A model generated the notes under the pieces. The model did no database searches. It was not told where the DNA came from and saw nothing but the letters and a program-made list of their open reading frames with translations. Positions 51,267-60,679 of a DNA stretch of 64,000 bases are shown piece after piece. This DNA comes from Rubrivirga litoralis (GTDB lineage Bacteria; Bacteroidota; Rhodothermia; Rhodothermales; Rubricoccaceae). The DNA lies in contig NZ_JAVRHT010000013.1 in the NCBI RefSeq assembly GCF_031846415.1, forward strand, positions 27,515 to 91,514, written 5' to 3'. Position 1 is the first letter of the stretch. Each line of letters starts with the position of its first letter. Both the position numbers and the translations under genes were made by a program.

Positions 51267-52835
51267 ATGGAAGCGACAGTTGGTACTGGAACACACGGCG
51301 GAGCCGGCGTCCCCGACGCCTTTGAGCACCCGCGCGGCCTGTTCTGCAACCGGACCCTCAACCTGAGGAAGATCCAGGCCGTCGGGTACGACATGGACTA
51401 CACGCTCGTCCACTACCATGTGGCGCTGTGGGAGGAGCGGGCCTACAGCTACATCAAGAACGGGCTGGCGGCGCAGGGGTGGCCCGTCGAGGACCTCGTG
51501 TTCGACCCCGACCTCGTGGTCCAGGGCCTCGTCATCGACACGGAGCGGGGGAACGTGGTCAAGGCCAACCGCTTCGGCTACGTCAAGCGCGCGTTCCACG
51601 GGAGCACGCCGCTGGACTACGAGAGCCAGAAAAAGGCGTACCGGCGGACGCTCGTCGACCTCCACGACACGCGGTGGCGGTTTATGAACACGCTGTTCTC
51701 GATCTCCGAGGCGTCGATCTACCTCCAACTCGTCGACCTCCTGGACGCTGGGAAGCTGCCGGAGCGGCTGGGCTACGACGACCTCTACCAGACGGTCCGC
51801 CGGACGCTCGACGCGGCCCACCTCGAAGGGCTCCTCAAGGCCGAGATCCTGGCCGACCCCGACCGCTTCGTCGACGTCGACCCCGACGTGCCGCTCGCGC
51901 TGCTCGACCAGAAGGAGGCGGGCAAGAAGGTGCTCCTCATCACGAACTCCGAGTGGGAGTACGCCGCCCCGCTCTTGACCTACGCGTTCGACCCGCACCT
52001 GCCGGGCGACATGACGTGGCGCGACCTGTTCGACCTGGCGATCGTGGGCGCGCGCAAGCCGGCGTTCTTTTCGGAAGCCGCGCCCGCCTTCGAGGTCGTC
52101 GGCGAGGACGACGCCGGGCGCGCCGTGCTCCGCACGCAGACCGGCCTGCTCGAAGAGGGCCGCGCCTACGTCGGCGGCAACGCGTCGCTCGTCGAGGCCA
52201 GCCTCGGCCTCGCCGGGTCCGAGATCCTCTACGTCGGCGACCACGTGTTCGCCGACGTCAAGGCGTCGAAGAGCGTGCTCCGGTGGCGGACGGCGCTCGT
52301 GCTCCGCCCGCTCGAGGACGAGATCGAGGCGTTCAACGCGTGGCGCGGCGAGCAGGAGCGGCTGACGGTGCTGATGACCGAGAAGGAGCGGCTCGAAGCC
52401 TACTTCTCGGCCCTCCGCCTGGAGCGCCAGCGGAACGAGGGCGGCTACGGCCCGCAGACCGACCGGTCGCTAGAGTGGCTGACCGACCGGATCGACCAGA
52501 CGCGCGAGCGGCTGCTCGCGATCGACGCCGAGATCGCCCCGCTCGCCGCCGCGTCGAGCCGCCTCGTGAACCCGCGGTGGGGGCCGCTCATGTGGGCCGG
52601 CAACGACAAGAGCCACTTGGCCCGCCAGATCGAGGCGTCGGCCGACGTGTACACGGCGCGCGTCTCCAACTTCCTCCACTACACCCCGTTCGTCTACCTC
52701 CGCAGCCCGCGCGGCACGCTCGCCCACGACCACGCGACGCCGCAGGCGGCCGGGCTGGAGCAGGCGGCCGACGACATGGGCCTCGACACCTTCGGCGAGG
52801 CCGGCGACGGCGTCCCCGGCGAGGCGCCCGCCTAG
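51267..52835 (+). CDS. HAD-IG family 5'-nucleotidase
   Basis: 522 aa. IQAVGYDMDYTLVHYHV has the HAD nucleophile Asp42 and the second Asp. VLLITNSEWEYAAPLLTYAF holds motif II (TNS), and ILYVGDHVFADVKASKSVLR motif IV (GDH..AD). This is the large cN-II-like branch of purine 5'-nucleotidases, which dephosphorylates IMP/GMP-type nucleotides. Its C-terminal third is alpha-helical (about 350-480). Complete catalytic set. Begins after a long repeat-rich gap. Confidence 0.9.
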   Translation: MEATVGTGTHGGAGVPDAFEHPRGLFCNRTLNLRKIQAVGYDMDYTLVHYHVALWEERAYSYIKNGLAAQGWPVEDLVFDPDLVVQGLVIDTERGNVVKANRFGYVKRAFHGSTPLDYESQKKAYRRTLVDLHDTRWRFMNTLFSISEASIYLQLVDLLDAGKLPERLGYDDLYQTVRRTLDAAHLEGLLKAEILADPDRFVDVDPDVPLALLDQKEAGKKVLLITNSEWEYAAPLLTYAFDPHLPGDMTWRDLFDLAIVGARKPAFFSEAAPAFEVVGEDDAGRAVLRTQTGLLEEGRAYVGGNASLVEASLGLAGSEILYVGDHVFADVKASKSVLRWRTALVLRPLEDEIEAFNAWRGEQERLTVLMTEKERLEAYFSALRLERQRNEGGYGPQTDRSLEWLTDRIDQTRERLLAIDAEIAPLAAASSRLVNPRWGPLMWAGNDKSHLARQIEASADVYTARVSNFLHYTPFVYLRSPRGTLAHDHATPQAAGLEQAADDMGLDTFGEAGDGVPGEAPA

Positions 52836-52977
52836 CCGCCCCGCCCGCACGCCTCGGGCGGGGCGGGCGGGGTGGCTGACTCAACTCTGCCTTTTACGGG
52901 GAAGCCTCCTCATCCAGCAACTCCACCCCGCCCGCGCCCTGAGGGCGGGGCGGCGCTCCACGACTCCACGCCTCTCT

Positions 52978-53400
52978 ATGTCCACCCCGCTCTCTTCCGG
53001 CCAGCAGGCCGTCCTCGACGGCGCCGTCCGCTTCGTCCGCGACCAGGCCGGCCGCGTGGCCGAGACCGACCGGCCGACCGTCGACCCGCCCGAGGCCGCG
53101 TTCGGGACGCCGTTCGGGCTGGGCTACCTGTTTGGCGCCGTCGACGCGCTGTGCCAGGCGAACGGCGTGGCGTTCGACGGGATGGCCCTCGCCATCTTCG
53201 CCCTCACGCTGGACCAGGCCGTCGGGCGCCCGGCCGACGCGCTCCGCCGGCAGGCCCTGGACCTGGAGGCCGCCGGCGACGCCGACTTCGCACGGGGCCG
53301 CCGGTGGGGCGGCAACGAGGCGACGGGGTGGGCGCGCGGGCAGCACGAGCCGGTCGGCCTGGTGCACCTCGCGCACGGCGACGAGCACCGGATGCAGTAG
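52978..53400 (+). CDS. Hypothetical protein
   Basis: 140 aa, not recognised. The sequence is mostly helical and Ala-rich, with PPEAAFGTPFGLGYLFGAVD and MALAIFALTLDQAVGRPADA as its most hydrophobic segments and a C-terminal His-rich tail (LVHLAHGDEHRMQ). No signal peptide or clear membrane helix. Codon use and a good ATG support it as a real gene. It is convergent with the sirtuin gene. Confidence 0.6.
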   Translation: MSTPLSSGQQAVLDGAVRFVRDQAGRVAETDRPTVDPPEAAFGTPFGLGYLFGAVDALCQANGVAFDGMALAIFALTLDQAVGRPADALRRQALDLEAAGDADFARGRRWGGNEATGWARGQHEPVGLVHLAHGDEHRMQ

Positions 53401-53416
53401 GGGAGGCCCGCCCGCT

Positions 53417-54337
53417 CTAGCCGGCGCCGTTCCCGCCGTTCCCAGAGGGCGGGGTGGCGGTGTCGGGCGGGGAGGTCTCCGCCACGCCCCCGCACAGCGC
53501 GTCGGCGAGGGCGGGGAGGACGTCGCCGAGGCGGGCGTCGAGGGCCACGGCGGCGTGCCGGTGCCCGCGCGTCTGGCCCAGCGTGACGATGGCGACCGGC
53601 GTGCCCTCGGCCTCGGCCTGGCGCACGAAGCGGTACCCGCTGTAGACGGTCAGGCTGGACCCGACGACGAGGAGCGCGTCGGCGTCGGAGACGATCGCGC
53701 GGGCCGTCGCCACGCGCGGCTTGGGGACGCTCTCGCCGAAAAAGACCACGTCCGGCTTGAGCGCGCCGCCGCACGACGGGCACGCCGGTGGCTCGAAGCG
53801 GGCAACGGCCGCGGCCTCCAGCTCGGCGTCGCCGTCGGGCGCCGCCGCCCCGCCCGGGAGCGCGGCGTCGAGCCAGCCGGGGTTGCGGGCCTCCGCCTGC
53901 GCCTGGACGTCGGCCCGCGGCCAGAGGTGGCCGCAGGCGAGGCACGCGACGTCGGCGAGCGTGCCGTGGAGTTCGACCACGCGCCGCGAGCCAGCCCGCC
54001 GGTGGAGCCCGTCCACGTTCTGCGTGACGACGCCGGAGACGGCGCCGGCGGCTTCGAGGCGCGCGAGGGCTCGGTGCCCGTCGTTGGGGCGCGCGTCGGC
54101 CACGCGCGCCCAGCCTCGCGTGGCGCGCGCCCAGTAGCGCCGCCGCGCCTCGGCGTCGCGGACGAAGTCGTCGTACTGGACCGGCCGGCGCTCGACGTGG
54201 CGCGTGGTCGGCCCGCGGTAGTCCGGGATGCCGGACTCGGTCGAGATCCCGGCCCCGGCGAGGACCGCCGTCCGCCGTCCGTGGAGGAGGCGAGCCAGGG
54301 CGTCGAGCGAGGCGGCGGGCGGGGTGGCAGCAGTCAT
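53417..54337 (-). CDS. NAD-dependent protein deacylase of the Sir2 family
   Basis: 306 aa. VLAGAGISTESGIPDYRGPT (28-43 region) is the NAD-binding GAG motif; VVTQNVDGLHRRAGSRRVVE with LHG holds the TQN-D motif and catalytic His. CLACGHLW and CPSCGGALKPDVVFFGE form the zinc site; VVGSSLTVYSGYRF follows. Domain spacing is that of the bacterial class II-like sirtuins, which may remove acyl groups or ADP-ribosylate. The low-complexity C-terminus is GC-box derived. Confidence 0.92.
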   Translation of the reverse strand: MTAATPPAASLDALARLLHGRRTAVLAGAGISTESGIPDYRGPTTRHVERRPVQYDDFVRDAEARRRYWARATRGWARVADARPNDGHRALARLEAAGAVSGVVTQNVDGLHRRAGSRRVVELHGTLADVACLACGHLWPRADVQAQAEARNPGWLDAALPGGAAAPDGDAELEAAAVARFEPPACPSCGGALKPDVVFFGESVPKPRVATARAIVSDADALLVVGSSLTVYSGYRFVRQAEAEGTPVAIVTLGQTRGHRHAAVALDARLGDVLPALADALCGGVAETSPPDTATPPSGNGGNGAG

Positions 54338-54555
54338 CGCGCGGGAACGGGGGCGGGGCGGCCGGCCGTGCCTGCCCCGCCCCTACGGCCCGGCGAGGAC
54401 GAGGGCGGGGTGGGGCACGAGCGCGGTCTCCTCTGAGCCTTCCCCATCCTCGTCTCCGCGGCCGCCACCGGGCGGGGCGGCCTCCCGAGCCGCCGCCCCG
54501 CCCGTGGCGAAAGGGCATCGCGGCGCGCCCCGGTACGAAACCGGGCGCCGGCGCG

Positions 54556-54563
54556 TACGTTGC
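54556..54563 (+). promoter_or_regulatory. TACGTTGC promoter-like word
   Basis: TACGTTGC, 28 bases before the ATG of the small lipoprotein gene. It fits the general TAnnTTn pattern but is weaker than the TAGCTT/TATCTT words. Confidence 0.3.
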
Positions 54564-54591
54564 GGCCCCGGCTCCTCGTCCCCCCACGCCC

Positions 54592-55131
54592 ATGCCGACT
54601 CCGCCCCGCCCCGCCCGACGCGGGCGCCTCCCCCTGCTCGCCGTCCTCGTCGGCCTCGCGGCCCTCACCGCCTGCGACACGACCAACCCCGGCGGCAACC
54701 TCGACCTCGTCGAGGGCACGTACTCGCTCGCTGAGCTCTCGTTCGACCCGACCACGACCGACCTCTCGACGGCCAACGTCATCGACGTTCTCGAACCCGG
54801 GAGCGCGCGGCTGACCATCTACAGCGACGGAAACGCGCTGCTCTCCTTCCGCCGTCTCCAGGGCGGGCTCACGCGCGTCGACCTCCGCCCGCGGGCCTCG
54901 CGCGAGCGCGTGACGCTGGAGGCCGTCCGCCGCGAGGACGAGGACTTTCTTGCCGACATCCTCCTCCCGCCGTCGTTCGCGCTGGGCTACACCGGCGAGC
55001 CGGCCAACACGCTCGAAGGCTCGTTCTCGCAGTCCAACGTGGACCTCGAAGCCTTCGACCCCGAGCGCTACCAGGACCAGCGGAGCAACAGCGGCCAGCT
55101 CTCGGTCCGCTTCGAGCGCGTCACGCCGTAG
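54592..55131 (+). CDS. Small lipoprotein of unknown function
   Basis: 179 aa. Arg-rich n-region, hydrophobic core LLAVLVGLAALTAC with lipobox Cys, then a beta-rich domain: NLDLVEGTYSLAELSFDPTT followed by ARLTIYSDGNALLSFRRLQG, and a C-terminal ANTLEGSFSQSNVDLEAFDP strand set. The layout recalls lipocalin-like or DUF-type periplasmic lipoproteins of Bacteroidota, but I cannot assign a family. Convergent with the TonB receptor gene. Confidence 0.7.
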   Translation: MPTPPRPARRGRLPLLAVLVGLAALTACDTTNPGGNLDLVEGTYSLAELSFDPTTTDLSTANVIDVLEPGSARLTIYSDGNALLSFRRLQGGLTRVDLRPRASRERVTLEAVRREDEDFLADILLPPSFALGYTGEPANTLEGSFSQSNVDLEAFDPERYQDQRSNSGQLSVRFERVTP

Positions 55132-55199
55132 CCCCCGCCCCGCCCGCGGGCGGGGTGGTCGGTCGGGCGCCGCCCCGCCCCCGACCCGTGCGGGCGGCG

Positions 55200-57716
55200 C
55201 TAGAACGCGACCCGGAAGCGGACGTTGAGCGTCCGCGGCGTGAGCCGCGTGGGGACCGCCGTGAACTGGCGCCGCCCCTCCTCGACCTGCTCGACCCACG
55301 AGTACGCGACGGTGTTTTTCTGGTCGAACACGTTGAGCACCTCGACCGTCGCCCGGAGCAGGAGCGGGGCGCCCGTCGGCGCCGTCCCCAGGCGGAGCTC
55401 CTTGGTCGCGCCCAGGTCGAACCGGAAGTAGGCGGGGAGGCTGACGGCGTTGCGGCGGCCGTCGGTAAAGATGGAGGCGCCGTCGAACTCGACCGCGATC
55501 CCCGATGAGCGGTCCTCGTCACGAGCCGGCGCCGTGACCGGGACGCCCGAGCCGAGGAGCGTGCGGATGTGGAGCGTCCACGTGTCGTCGCCGGGCACGT
55601 AGTCCTGCACGAAGAGGGACAGGTTGTGGCGGCGGTCGGTCGGCCGGCGGACCCAGTCGCCGCCGCCCCGCGCCTCGAACCGCGCCGCCGCCCGCTCGGC
55701 CTCGGCGGCGCTCAGGCCGTCGAGGTCGGGCGCGTAGAACCGCTCGCGCGTGACGAGGAACCCGTAGTTGACCCAGCTCTCCAGCCCCGGCACGAGCTCG
55801 CCCCGGAGCTGGACGTCGGCGCCGACGGCGTAGCCCTCGGAGTCGTTCTCGGCCGAGTACACGACGCGGACGTTCTCGGTGTCGTACGAGATGAGGTCCG
55901 AGAACCGCTTGGCGTAGGCCTCGGCGCGGAGCGCCACGCGGCGCGACGTGAAAAAGTGCTCCAGCCCAACGACCGCCTGCACCGCCCGCGGGCTCGTGAT
56001 GTCGCCGTTGAGCGGGCGGAGCGCGGTGTCGGCCGGGGCGGGGTCGCCGCGGAGCTCGCGGTACGTCGGCGCCTGGTGGTAGACGCCGGCCGAGGCCGAA
56101 AGCGTCGTCTGCGGGCCGGACGCGTAGACGAGACCGAGCCGGGGCGAGAGCGTGAGCTCGTCGTTGTACCCGAAGTAGTCGGCGCGGAGGCCGGGCGTGA
56201 CGGTCAGGCGGCCGAGCGCGAGCGCGTCCTCGACCCAGAGCGCGCCTTGCCAGCTCGCGAGCGACTCGCCGCCGACGATCTCGCGGCTCGTCGCCGTGAC
56301 GGTGCCGCCGTCGCGCCCCCGGCCCGTCAGCGTCGTCCGCTCGCTGATGTCGTCGCCGAAGCGGAGCGCGCGGGCCTGCCACCCCGCCTCCAGCCCGTGG
56401 CGCCCCAGCCGCGCGAGGTAGCGGCCCTGGGCCGTGTAGACCGTCTGCGAGATCTCGTTGTCGGCCACGTCGGCCTGCGTCGCCTGGCCCTCGATGATGC
56501 GGTCGAGGTCGTCCTGCGGGCGGTCCGGCGCCTGCTGGCGGCGGAAGATGCTCGTGCGCGACGAGATGTCGTAGGTCTCGAACTCGTCGGTCGAGAACAC
56601 GGAGAGCCGGTGCTCGGCGGCGACCGCGTCGCTCAAGCGGCTGGCGAGGAGCGCCCCGCCGAACCCGATGCCGTAGCCGTCCTCCTCGACCCCCTCGAAG
56701 TCGACGGCGACCGTGCGCACGAGGTTGGGGAAGATGCCGAACGTGGTCTCGCGCTGCTGCGGGGCGAGCCGGAAGCGGTGGCGGGCGTAGAGCCCGAGGA
56801 GCCGGAGCGCGTGGGCGTCCGACAGCCGCGCCTGGGCGACGCCCTGGACGTCGCGGTAGTCGGGGTCGTAGGCGCCGTCGAGCTCCTGGCCCGCGAAAAA
56901 GCGCTGGGGCCGCGCGCTCCGCGCCGCGACCGCCACGCCCACCCCGCCCCCCACGGCGCCCTGGACGGCGGCGCCGGCGTCGAGCGTGGACGAGTAGGCC
57001 GTCCCGGTGACCGGCCCCCCGGGCGGGGCGTAGGTCGCGTCGAGCACGCTGGCCAGCTTGCCCCCGTAGCGGACCGGGAAGCCCCCGGCAAACAGCGTGA
57101 GGCGGCTCGCGAGGTCGCCGTTGATGAGCCCCAGCCCCTCCTGCTCGCCCTGGCTGATGCGGAGCGGGCGGTAGACCTCGAAGCCGTCGATAAAGATCTG
57201 GTTCTCGTCGTACGACCCGCCCCGCACCGAGTACGCGTTCGAGAGCTCGTTCGACGACGTGACCCCGAGCTCGACCTTGACGCTGCGGATGGCGTCGGTG
57301 ACCGGCGTGGGCAGGTCGCGGACCGTCCGCGGGTCGATCCGGCTGACGCCCACGCCCCGCTCGGCGCCGGCCTCGACGGCCACCTCGCCGAGCGCCTGGT
57401 CGGTCTGGGCGAGGACGGCGTCGAACGCCGTCGTCTCGCCGCGGCGCACGACGACCGTGTCGCGGACGGTCGCGTAGCCGACGAACGAGACCTGGACCGG
57501 GTACGTCCCCTCGGGGATGCGGAAGGCGTAGCGGCCGTCGGCGCCGGCGTTGCGGCCGTACGACGTGCCCGTGATGAGGACGGTCGCGCCGGCCACGCCG
57601 TCGCCGGTCGTGGCCTCGGTCACGCGGCCGGCGATCTCGCCCCACGCCTGGGCAGCGGCGCCGGGGGCGGAGGCCAGAAGGACGGCGCCGAGGAGGCACC
57701 CGAGGACGACGCGCAT
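55200..57716 (-). CDS. TonB-dependent outer-membrane receptor with carboxypeptidase-like N-domain
   Basis: 838 aa. Signal peptide (ending APGAAAQA), then a carboxypeptidase-regulatory-like domain (GEIAGRVTEATTGDGVAGAT, VQVSFVGYATVRDTVVV). The plug follows (VKVELGVTSSNELSNAYSVR with GGSYDENQIFIDGFEVYRPL) and a barrel of about 600 residues ending in the outer-membrane Phe (RFRVAF). There is no SusD-like gene beside it, so it is not a typical polysaccharide locus. The ligand (siderophore, vitamin or oligosaccharide) is unknown. A TATCTTCG promoter word lies about 134 bases upstream. Confidence 0.93.
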   Translation of the reverse strand: MRVVLGCLLGAVLLASAPGAAAQAWGEIAGRVTEATTGDGVAGATVLITGTSYGRNAGADGRYAFRIPEGTYPVQVSFVGYATVRDTVVVRRGETTAFDAVLAQTDQALGEVAVEAGAERGVGVSRIDPRTVRDLPTPVTDAIRSVKVELGVTSSNELSNAYSVRGGSYDENQIFIDGFEVYRPLRISQGEQEGLGLINGDLASRLTLFAGGFPVRYGGKLASVLDATYAPPGGPVTGTAYSSTLDAGAAVQGAVGGGVGVAVAARSARPQRFFAGQELDGAYDPDYRDVQGVAQARLSDAHALRLLGLYARHRFRLAPQQRETTFGIFPNLVRTVAVDFEGVEEDGYGIGFGGALLASRLSDAVAAEHRLSVFSTDEFETYDISSRTSIFRRQQAPDRPQDDLDRIIEGQATQADVADNEISQTVYTAQGRYLARLGRHGLEAGWQARALRFGDDISERTTLTGRGRDGGTVTATSREIVGGESLASWQGALWVEDALALGRLTVTPGLRADYFGYNDELTLSPRLGLVYASGPQTTLSASAGVYHQAPTYRELRGDPAPADTALRPLNGDITSPRAVQAVVGLEHFFTSRRVALRAEAYAKRFSDLISYDTENVRVVYSAENDSEGYAVGADVQLRGELVPGLESWVNYGFLVTRERFYAPDLDGLSAAEAERAAARFEARGGGDWVRRPTDRRHNLSLFVQDYVPGDDTWTLHIRTLLGSGVPVTAPARDEDRSSGIAVEFDGASIFTDGRRNAVSLPAYFRFDLGATKELRLGTAPTGAPLLLRATVEVLNVFDQKNTVAYSWVEQVEEGRRQFTAVPTRLTPRTLNVRFRVAF

Positions 57717-58108
57717 AGGACCGTCGGATTCCCGCAGGACGGCCGCTGGGCGGACCCGCCGAGCGGGGCGGAGGAGCAACGAGGGACGGTACCGAGGCGG
57801 ATAGGCGGCGGGGGGGATGGCCTCCCGCGGCGGGCCGGGCGGGACGCGCCGAAGATACCGAGCGGGGCGGGGCGGGCGAGGGACGGCGGTGTGCCCTCTG
57901 CGCACGTGCAGGTAGAGGGCGGACGGTACGGCCTCTGAAGGGCGCTCGTGCGTCTTCGGGCACGTCATCCCCGCGCAGGCGGGGATCCAGGAGGGCCGGT
58001 CGCCGCGCCCCGTGCCCTGGATCTCGGATCGGGTCCGGGATGACGGTGGGGATGCACGGCGAATCGGCGGAACGCGTGTGAGAGCGGAGAAGCGGCGCCA
58101 CCCCGCCC
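57717..58108. promoter_or_regulatory. Leader/promoter of TonB receptor and a dispersed palindromic element
   Basis: TATCTTCG (57857-57850, minus strand) is a good promoter word; the transcript would have a leader of about 130 bases. Two CGAGGGACGG copies (near 57780 and 57878) flank it and could be regulator sites. 57963-58045 is a composite palindrome. No gene. Confidence 0.45.
57963..58045. repeat. Composite palindromic repeat, CGTCATCCC...GGGATGACG
   Basis: The outer arms CGTCATCCC and GGGATGACG pair. Inside are CCCCGCGCAGGCGGGG and a GGATCCAGGAGGGC/GCCCTGGATC pair. This structure closely matches a widespread family of dispersed repeats (typical word GTCATCCCCGCG..GCGGGGATCCAG) known from many bacteria. 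Probably mobile or REP-like; here between PAP2 and TonB receptor genes. Confidence 0.7.
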
Positions 58109-58756
58109 TCACCCCGCCAGGCCCAGCCACTCGTAGACGATCCACCAGAGTTGGAGCTGAGGCACCACGAGCCCGAACGCGGCCCCGGCCACGACCTGCC
58201 CCACCGAGTGCGCCCCGACGCGGACGCGCGCCCACATCAGGAGCGGGAGCAGGAGCACGAGCGGCCCGACCGTCGCGACGGTCAGCGCCGCCTCCACCCC
58301 GCCCGGCAGGTCGCGCCAGACGGTCAGCGCCGCGAACAGGAGGACGCCCACGAACCCGGCCAGGCTCGTCATGTGGATCGAGATCTTCCACCGGAGGTTG
58401 ATGAGCAGGAGGGCCGCCGTGTTGAGCGGGTACAGCGCCGCGAACGCGACGATGACGGGGAGCGCCGGCCCCTCGACCGTGGCCGCGAGCAGGAGCGCCC
58501 CGACGGCGTACGACGCGACGCCGACGAGGAGCGGCCCCAGCCGCGCCGCCCGCTCGCGGACTTCGAGGCTCTCAGCCCGCCCCCGCCGGACCATGCCGAC
58601 GACGTAGAGGAGCGGGACGAGGCAGAAAAAGACGAGCGAGACGCCAAACGTCCACGCAACCTCGCCCGGTCCGGCCCCGAAGTGCGCGTCGAGCAGGGCG
58701 AAGGCGACGGGCGGGAAGACGAGCGGGTTGAGGACGTACGAGACCGCGTTCGCCAC
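58109..58756 (-). CDS. PAP2-superfamily membrane protein
   Basis: About 215 aa from the GTG at ANAVSYVLNPLVFPPVAFAL; an upstream in-frame GTG would add 54 residues made largely of GC-box-encoded Arg/Pro. Five or six membrane helices. WKISIHMTSLAG corresponds to the phosphatase K...SxH motif, and RVRVGAHSVGQVVAGAAFG to the R...GxHSxxQVxxG motif with the catalytic His. Likely dephosphorylates a lipid phosphate or diphosphate (undecaprenyl-PP or phosphatidic acid) at the membrane. Confidence 0.75.
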   Translation of the reverse strand: MANAVSYVLNPLVFPPVAFALLDAHFGAGPGEVAWTFGVSLVFFCLVPLLYVVGMVRRGRAESLEVRERAARLGPLLVGVASYAVGALLLAATVEGPALPVIVAFAALYPLNTAALLLINLRWKISIHMTSLAGFVGVLLFAALTVWRDLPGGVEAALTVATVGPLVLLLPLLMWARVRVGAHSVGQVVAGAAFGLVVPQLQLWWIVYEWLGLAG

Positions 58757-58797
58757 GCGGTACCCCCGGTCGCGGGCGCCACCCCGCCCACGCGTCC

Positions 58798-58823
58798 GGG
58801 CGGGGCGGGGCGGGGCGGGGCGG
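58798..58823. repeat. Tandem GGGGC pentamers
   Basis: GGGCGGGGCGGGGCGGGGCG followed by GGGCGG: five closely packed G-runs on the plus strand, with further boxes at 58829 and 58847. G-quadruplex-capable. It lies between proS and the PAP2 gene, where the open frame would read through as Arg/Pro-rich residues. Confidence 0.6.
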
Positions 58824-58958
58824 TCGTCCGGGCGGGGCGGCACGAGCGGGGCGGGGGAGTGGAGGAGCGGCGGGCGAGGACGGGCGGGCGTTCCCCAGAG
58901 ACTCGGCGACTCGGGCACGTTGGACTGGGCTCGTCACCCTTTACTCGTCACCCGTCTC

Positions 58959-60443
58959 CTAGTACGCGCGGGCGTAGACGACGCGGCCGGCCGAGGGCGC
59001 CCCGCTCACGGGGTCCGTCCCGGGCTCGTCGGTGTCGACGCCGGGGAACTGGCCGGGGAACGGGACGCAGCGGATCGTCGCCTTGGCCTCGTCCTTGACG
59101 CGGGCCTCGGTCTCGGGCGTGCCGTCCCAGTGCATGAGCGCGAACCCGCCGGCCTCCATGACCTCCTGGAACCGCTCGTAGCTGTCGACGACGTGCGTGT
59201 GCTCGCGGCGGAACGCGGCGGCCCGGTCGTAGAGCGCCTGCTGGACCTCATGGAGCGCCGTGCGGACGGCCCCGGCGATCCCGCGCTGGGGCACCGGGCT
59301 CTTGTCGCCCGTGTCGCGGCGCGCGAGCTCGGCCGTCCCGTTCTCGACGTCGCGCGGGCCGACGGCCAGCCGCACCGGCACGCCCTCGACCTCGTACTGC
59401 GCGAACTTCCACCCGGGCCGGTACTGGTCCCGGTCGTCGAGGACCACGCGGACGCCGTCGGCGAGGAGCGCGTCGCGCATCTCGCGGGCTGCGTCGAGCA
59501 CGGCCTCGTTGTCGCCGTTCTTGCGCGTGATCGGGACGATGGCGACCTGGACCGGGGCCAGCTTGGGCGGCATGATCACGCCGGCGTCGTCGCCGTGCGT
59601 CATGATGAGCGCGCCGATGAGCCGCGTCGAGACGCCCCACGACGTGGCCCAGACGTATTCGGCCTCGTTGTCCTGGTTCTGGAACGTGCAGTCGAAGGCG
59701 CGCGCGAAGTTCTGCCCCAGAAAGTGGCTCGTTCCGGCCTGGAGCGCCTTCCCGTCCTGCATCAGCGCCTCGATGCAGTACGTGTCGACGGCGCCCGGGA
59801 ACCGCTCGGCCGCCGTCTTGACGCCGCGGACGACGGGCATCGCCATCCACTCCTCGGCGAACGTGGCGTAGACGTCGAGCATCTGGCGCGTCTCGTCGAC
59901 CGCCTCCTGCTCCGTCGCGTGCGCCGTGTGGCCCTCCTGCCACAGGAACTCGGCTGTGCGGAGGAACAGGCGCGTCCGCATCTCCCAGCGGACCACGTTG
60001 GCCCACTGGTTGATGAGGACGGGGAGGTCGCGCCACGACTGGATCCAGCGCGAGTACGTGTCCCAGATGATGGTCTCCGACGTGGGCCGGACCACGAGCG
60101 GCTCGTCGAGTTCAGCGTCGGGGTCAACGATGAGATCCCCGTCCTCTTCTTTCAGCCGGTAGTGCGTGACGACGGCGCACTCCTTGGCGAACCCCTCGAC
60201 GTGCTCGGCCTCGCGGGCGAGGAAGCTTTTGGGGATGAAGAGCGGGAAGTAGGCGTTCCGGTGGCCCGTCGCCTTGAACATGCGGTCGAGCGCGCCCTGC
60301 ATGTTCTCCCACAGCTCGTACCCGTTCGGCGGCAGGACCATCGAGCCGCGGACGGGCGACGTCTCGGCCAGCTTCGCGGCCCGGATGACGTCCTGGTACC
60401 ATTGGGCGTAGTCGTCGGCGCGCTTCGTGATCGTCTCGGCCAT
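58959..60443 (-). CDS. proS: Prolyl-tRNA synthetase, archaeal/eukaryotic-like type
   Basis: 494 aa, length and motifs of the short (type 3) ProRS without the bacterial INS editing domain. VRGSMVLPPNGYELWENMQG (motif 1 side), LVVRPTSETIIWDTYSRWIQ (motif 2 strand), FLWQEGHTAHATEQEAVDET and GTSHFLGQNFARAFDCTFQN are diagnostic of this class, as is the C-terminal RVVYARAY. Start at MAETITKRADDYAQWY. Confidence 0.95.
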   Translation of the reverse strand: MAETITKRADDYAQWYQDVIRAAKLAETSPVRGSMVLPPNGYELWENMQGALDRMFKATGHRNAYFPLFIPKSFLAREAEHVEGFAKECAVVTHYRLKEEDGDLIVDPDAELDEPLVVRPTSETIIWDTYSRWIQSWRDLPVLINQWANVVRWEMRTRLFLRTAEFLWQEGHTAHATEQEAVDETRQMLDVYATFAEEWMAMPVVRGVKTAAERFPGAVDTYCIEALMQDGKALQAGTSHFLGQNFARAFDCTFQNQDNEAEYVWATSWGVSTRLIGALIMTHGDDAGVIMPPKLAPVQVAIVPITRKNGDNEAVLDAAREMRDALLADGVRVVLDDRDQYRPGWKFAQYEVEGVPVRLAVGPRDVENGTAELARRDTGDKSPVPQRGIAGAVRTALHEVQQALYDRAAAFRREHTHVVDSYERFQEVMEAGGFALMHWDGTPETEARVKDEAKATIRCVPFPGQFPGVDTDEPGTDPVSGAPSAGRVVYARAY

Positions 60444-60679
60444 AGCGGACCCGGGGGCGGGGTGGGGCCGCCGACGCAACTTGGCGGCGGCGGTAGAGTT
60501 ACCAGGATGTGTGACCCATGAGGGGCCACCCCGCCCCGCGCCCGCCGCCACGCGGCGTTACCTCGGGCGGGGCGGCGGCGGCTGGCCCGGTAGGGCCGGC
60601 GAATATACCCGGCGGCCCCGCGGCCCCCGCCCCGCCCGCCCCTCTTCGCGCGGCCTCCGCACCCGAGCCCTCCGAACCC

